Source: Cellulophaga sp. HaHaR_3_176 (GTDB lineage: Bacteria; Bacteroidota; Bacteroidia; Flavobacteriales; Flavobacteriaceae). From it: 64,000 bases of DNA. The notes beneath the pieces are model-generated. The model saw only the letters and a list, made by a program, of their open reading frames with translations, did no database searches and was not told where the DNA came from. Made by a program: the position numbers and the translations under genes. The first letter of the stretch is position 1; each line of letters opens with the position of its first letter. Below are positions 61,691-64,000 of the stretch, piece after piece. The stretch spans positions 1,480,001-1,544,000 of the forward strand of contig NZ_CP058990.1 of NCBI RefSeq assembly GCF_019021925.1, in the 5' to 3' direction.

Positions 61691-64000
61691 TTACTGTGCA
61701 GAAGCTAATTCTGCCTCTTTTTTAAGATTAACTTTAGCTGTACTTACTACTTCCTCTTTATTTTTAAGTTGTAAAAAAGCTCTTTCTACTTTTAAATTTA
61801 ATTCTGCATTATCAATATTATTTTTTTTAATTTCTTTAGATATTCCAATTACTTCTTCGTTATTATCTGACCAATACCAAACGTCTAACAGTGCACAATA
61901 TGTATCGTGATATGAAGGGTTTGTCACTAAACATTCTTTAAAAATAAGTTCTGCCTCATTATAATCGCCCTGCCAAGCATTTGCTCTCCCCATTAGTATT
62001 TTTGCATCTATTTGAGTGGGTACTTTTGATAAAATAAATTTCAACAGTAAAATAGCCTTATCAAAGTCTTTATTAAATGCTAATTGACGTGCGGTGTTAT
62101 ATGCGTTATCATAATCATTACCATTAAACTGACTATTAATCCATACCATCTCAGCTTTAGAAAAGTTTTCTCTTTTCATCTTATAGATCACTAAACTATT
62201 AGGAATAACTTTATTTTGTTGAGTAACATATGTATTTACAGACTTAAAATTATTTAATAAATAATTTAGGCTACTATCATCTATTTCAGATTCTTGTAGT
62301 TTTAAATTATCAAGAATAGTATACATATCACCATCTGAATAAAAGTGTTCGTTTGAAATAAAATCTTTCAATTCATTTTTATTGCGCATTAACGCAATGT
62401 TTTTATTAATTCTGAAATTTTCATTCATATCAATGCCATTACCCAGCCAAGCTGTTTGCAACGGAACATCTATATCATATTTTTTAGAGAGCATTGCTAT
62501 CAATGTTGGTACAACATCAAAATGAGATGACACTGAACTTATTTTTTTTGCCGATTTTAACATCGGACTGTACATCATAAACGGTACATGAAAACGACTT
62601 AAACCATTGTCTTGAGGCACAGGTACTAACCTATGGTCTCCAGTAATAATAAATATGGTATTATTAAATTCTGGTTTTGACTTGTAAGTAGTCATAAAAT
62701 CACGTAAAGCTTCATCCCCATATAAAAGACTACCAAAAACACCTTTATTGTTATTTATGATTTTTTTTGTTCTATCATTAAATTTTGATTTTGAAACTAA
62801 AATTTCTTCAACTTTGTTCTCGTAATACTCTTCATTTGGTGGTATAAATGGTTCATGAGCTGTTAAGGTCATGAAAACATCTAATTTTGGTTGTTTTTCT
62901 GTATTATAAACTGAAAATGCTTTTTTATATAATTCCTTGTCAGGATAACCCCACGAAGCACCTGCAGCATCTGAAGGTTGCAATTCATATGCTAACTCAA
63001 ATTTACTTCTGTCTAAAATATAATCGATATTTTCACTTTTAAGAAAATTATCCATATTATTAAAAGAACTATTAGATCCCATGTAAAACGATGTACGGTA
63101 ACCGTTATTTTTTAAAATACTAAACAATGTATTTTTATTTGGCATATCCTCTACATCCATAAATCCGTTTTCACCAAACGGCAAAGAGCCTAATAAAGAA
63201 GGAATAACACCGTAATTCCTCCCTGTATTACTTAAAAAATTATCCCAGTATAATGATTTTTCAAGTAAGCCATCTATATAAGGTGTAAAACCACCAAATT
63301 CTGCCTTATCACCAACAAAATCAGCCCCTAAACCCTCTACTATAACAAAAACTAAGTTTGGTTTCTGTTCTTGTAAATTAAAATAATCGCCTAAAACATC
63401 TGTATGTTCTGTATTTTTCAACAAAGGGTATTCAATATCTGATTCATAAGAAGAGTTACCAAATGCTGCTGCTATTAAATTATAAAACATGTATTGTGTT
63501 TTATTATCATTAATAGGTTTTCTGGCCGTCATTAAAGTGGCTAAAAACAAGCTTAATAATATAAAGGTGAATGGAAATAATTTGCTTATATATTTATAAA
63601 ATGTTTTTGTGAATTTGAAAAGATGATAAAACACAAAAGCCATAAAAGCAAATGCAATAATTGCATACCCCGAAAAGCCTCCTGACTTTAATACCGTAGA
63701 AATAATATCATTAAAGCTATACCCAAGTATGTTAGCGCCTAAAGGCACGTAAGTTATTGTAAAATAACCTATTAGAGCAGACTCTATACTTAATAAGATT
63801 AATAGCATTACAAAACAAAAATTAAAACCTAATTGAGGTTTAAAATTCTCTAACACATTAAAAGGCCCTACTAAAAATAACCCTACTAAAGCACTAAACC
63901 CGATATGGTGTACAATAGCTAATACATAACTAATACCAAAAATTTGATCTATTACTCCTTTTGAAAAAAGAACAATATATTGATAAGTAGATAGTATAAT
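61691..64000 (-). CDS. LtaS-like sulfatase-domain membrane protein with TPR, 5' end outside window
   Basis: The minus-strand frame is open from 61691 to the window edge. A GTG at 63854-63856 is not a credible start, because coding sequence with membrane helices (AIVHHIGFSALVGLFLVGPF) continues through it for another 48 codons. Several N-terminal helices lead to a sulfatase/phosphoglycerol-transferase domain: VIVEGLGADFVGDK, a likely nucleophile Thr in FLSNTGRNYGVIPSLLG, HEPFIPP and ITGDHRLVP as metal/phosphate ligands. At the C-terminus TPR-like repeats (about the last 120 residues) are appended. It probably transfers a phospho-group onto a surface polymer. The YaiO gene follows at once. Confidence 0.88.
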   Translation of the reverse strand: MILSTYQYIVLFSKGVIDQIFGISYVLAIVHHIGFSALVGLFLVGPFNVLENFKPQLGFNFCFVMLLILLSIESALIGYFTITYVPLGANILGYSFNDIISTVLKSGGFSGYAIIAFAFMAFVFYHLFKFTKTFYKYISKLFPFTFILLSLFLATLMTARKPINDNKTQYMFYNLIAAAFGNSSYESDIEYPLLKNTEHTDVLGDYFNLQEQKPNLVFVIVEGLGADFVGDKAEFGGFTPYIDGLLEKSLYWDNFLSNTGRNYGVIPSLLGSLPFGENGFMDVEDMPNKNTLFSILKNNGYRTSFYMGSNSSFNNMDNFLKSENIDYILDRSKFELAYELQPSDAAGASWGYPDKELYKKAFSVYNTEKQPKLDVFMTLTAHEPFIPPNEEYYENKVEEILVSKSKFNDRTKKIINNNKGVFGSLLYGDEALRDFMTTYKSKPEFNNTIFIITGDHRLVPVPQDNGLSRFHVPFMMYSPMLKSAKKISSVSSHFDVVPTLIAMLSKKYDIDVPLQTAWLGNGIDMNENFRINKNIALMRNKNELKDFISNEHFYSDGDMYTILDNLKLQESEIDDSSLNYLLNNFKSVNTYVTQQNKVIPNSLVIYKMKRENFSKAEMVWINSQFNGNDYDNAYNTARQLAFNKDFDKAILLLKFILSKVPTQIDAKILMGRANAWQGDYNEAELIFKECLVTNPSYHDTYCALLDVWYWSDNNEEVIGISKEIKKNNIDNAELNLKVERAFLQLKNKEEVVSTAKVNLKKEAELASAQ

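Noticed and set aside
63854..63856. GTG as the start of the sulfatase gene
   Set aside because: The same frame continues upstream to the edge with membrane-helix coding sequence and no stop.

Overview
The window is a piece of a marine-type Flavobacteriaceae (Bacteroidota) chromosome. The evidence is the low GC content, Bacteroidota -7 promoter boxes (TAnnTTTG) before several genes, many SPII lipoproteins, a short 287-aa primary sigma factor, and families typical of the group (DUF6515, YHYH, YaiO, WG repeats, LytS/LytTR pairs). I saw no rRNA, tRNA, CRISPR array or phage genes.

Bases 1-9.4 kb are accessory DNA. Every gene is on the minus strand and most are orphan or poorly known: an Imm26-like protein cut by the window edge, a complete IS3-family element (1044-2351, 3-bp ACA target duplication), a HIT-like zinc protein, two unknowns, an SRPBCC protein, a FAD monooxygenase broken by several lesions, a YdeI/OmdA protein and a WG-repeat protein. 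The spacers of this region share a diverged repeat of about 100-180 bp. Two of its gene starts follow a hairpin plus an ACGTTGsCA motif. Together this looks like a cassette-style insertion region, but no integrase is visible.

Bases 9.4-18.1 kb hold a DUF6515 protein, a two-gene DEAD-box helicase operon, a Dcp-type M3 peptidase lipoprotein, an overlapping egtB-egtD pair (ergothioneine) and a PepSY-type membrane protein. Bases 18.2-23.6 kb form an electrophile/aldehyde-detoxification block: a TetR regulator with a 14-bp operator, nitroreductase, MDR reductase, YqhD-like dehydrogenase, a DJ-1/Hsp31-like protein and a converging Old Yellow Enzyme.

Bases 23.7-40.7 kb are mostly housekeeping: a pseudouridine synthase, an EamA exporter, a J-KTSC protein, a diheme cytochrome lipoprotein, a YHYH/YwqK/SCO1 operon, LytS-LytTR, an SlyD-type FKBP, a DEAH helicase, LpxD, an RhlE-type helicase, RlmF, RecQ and a cold-shock protein with a long leader. 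Bases 41.2-45.8 kb hold a small ORF and a four-gene molybdenum hydroxylase operon with its XdhC and MobA-like maturation factors. Bases 46-53 kb carry cell-envelope genes (vWA, OmpA, SDR, M14, amidase, 3D-domain and serine hydrolase).

Bases 53.3-64 kb contain a short degenerate DEAD protein flanked by related spacers, MenB, a decayed membrane protein, a glycosyltransferase, a second copy of the DEAH helicase, DUF6155, RpoD, and a probable operon of an LtaS-like sulfatase with TPR (cut by the window end), a YaiO-type barrel and two short, similar, unannotated peptides. Seven SF2 helicase genes lie in the window.
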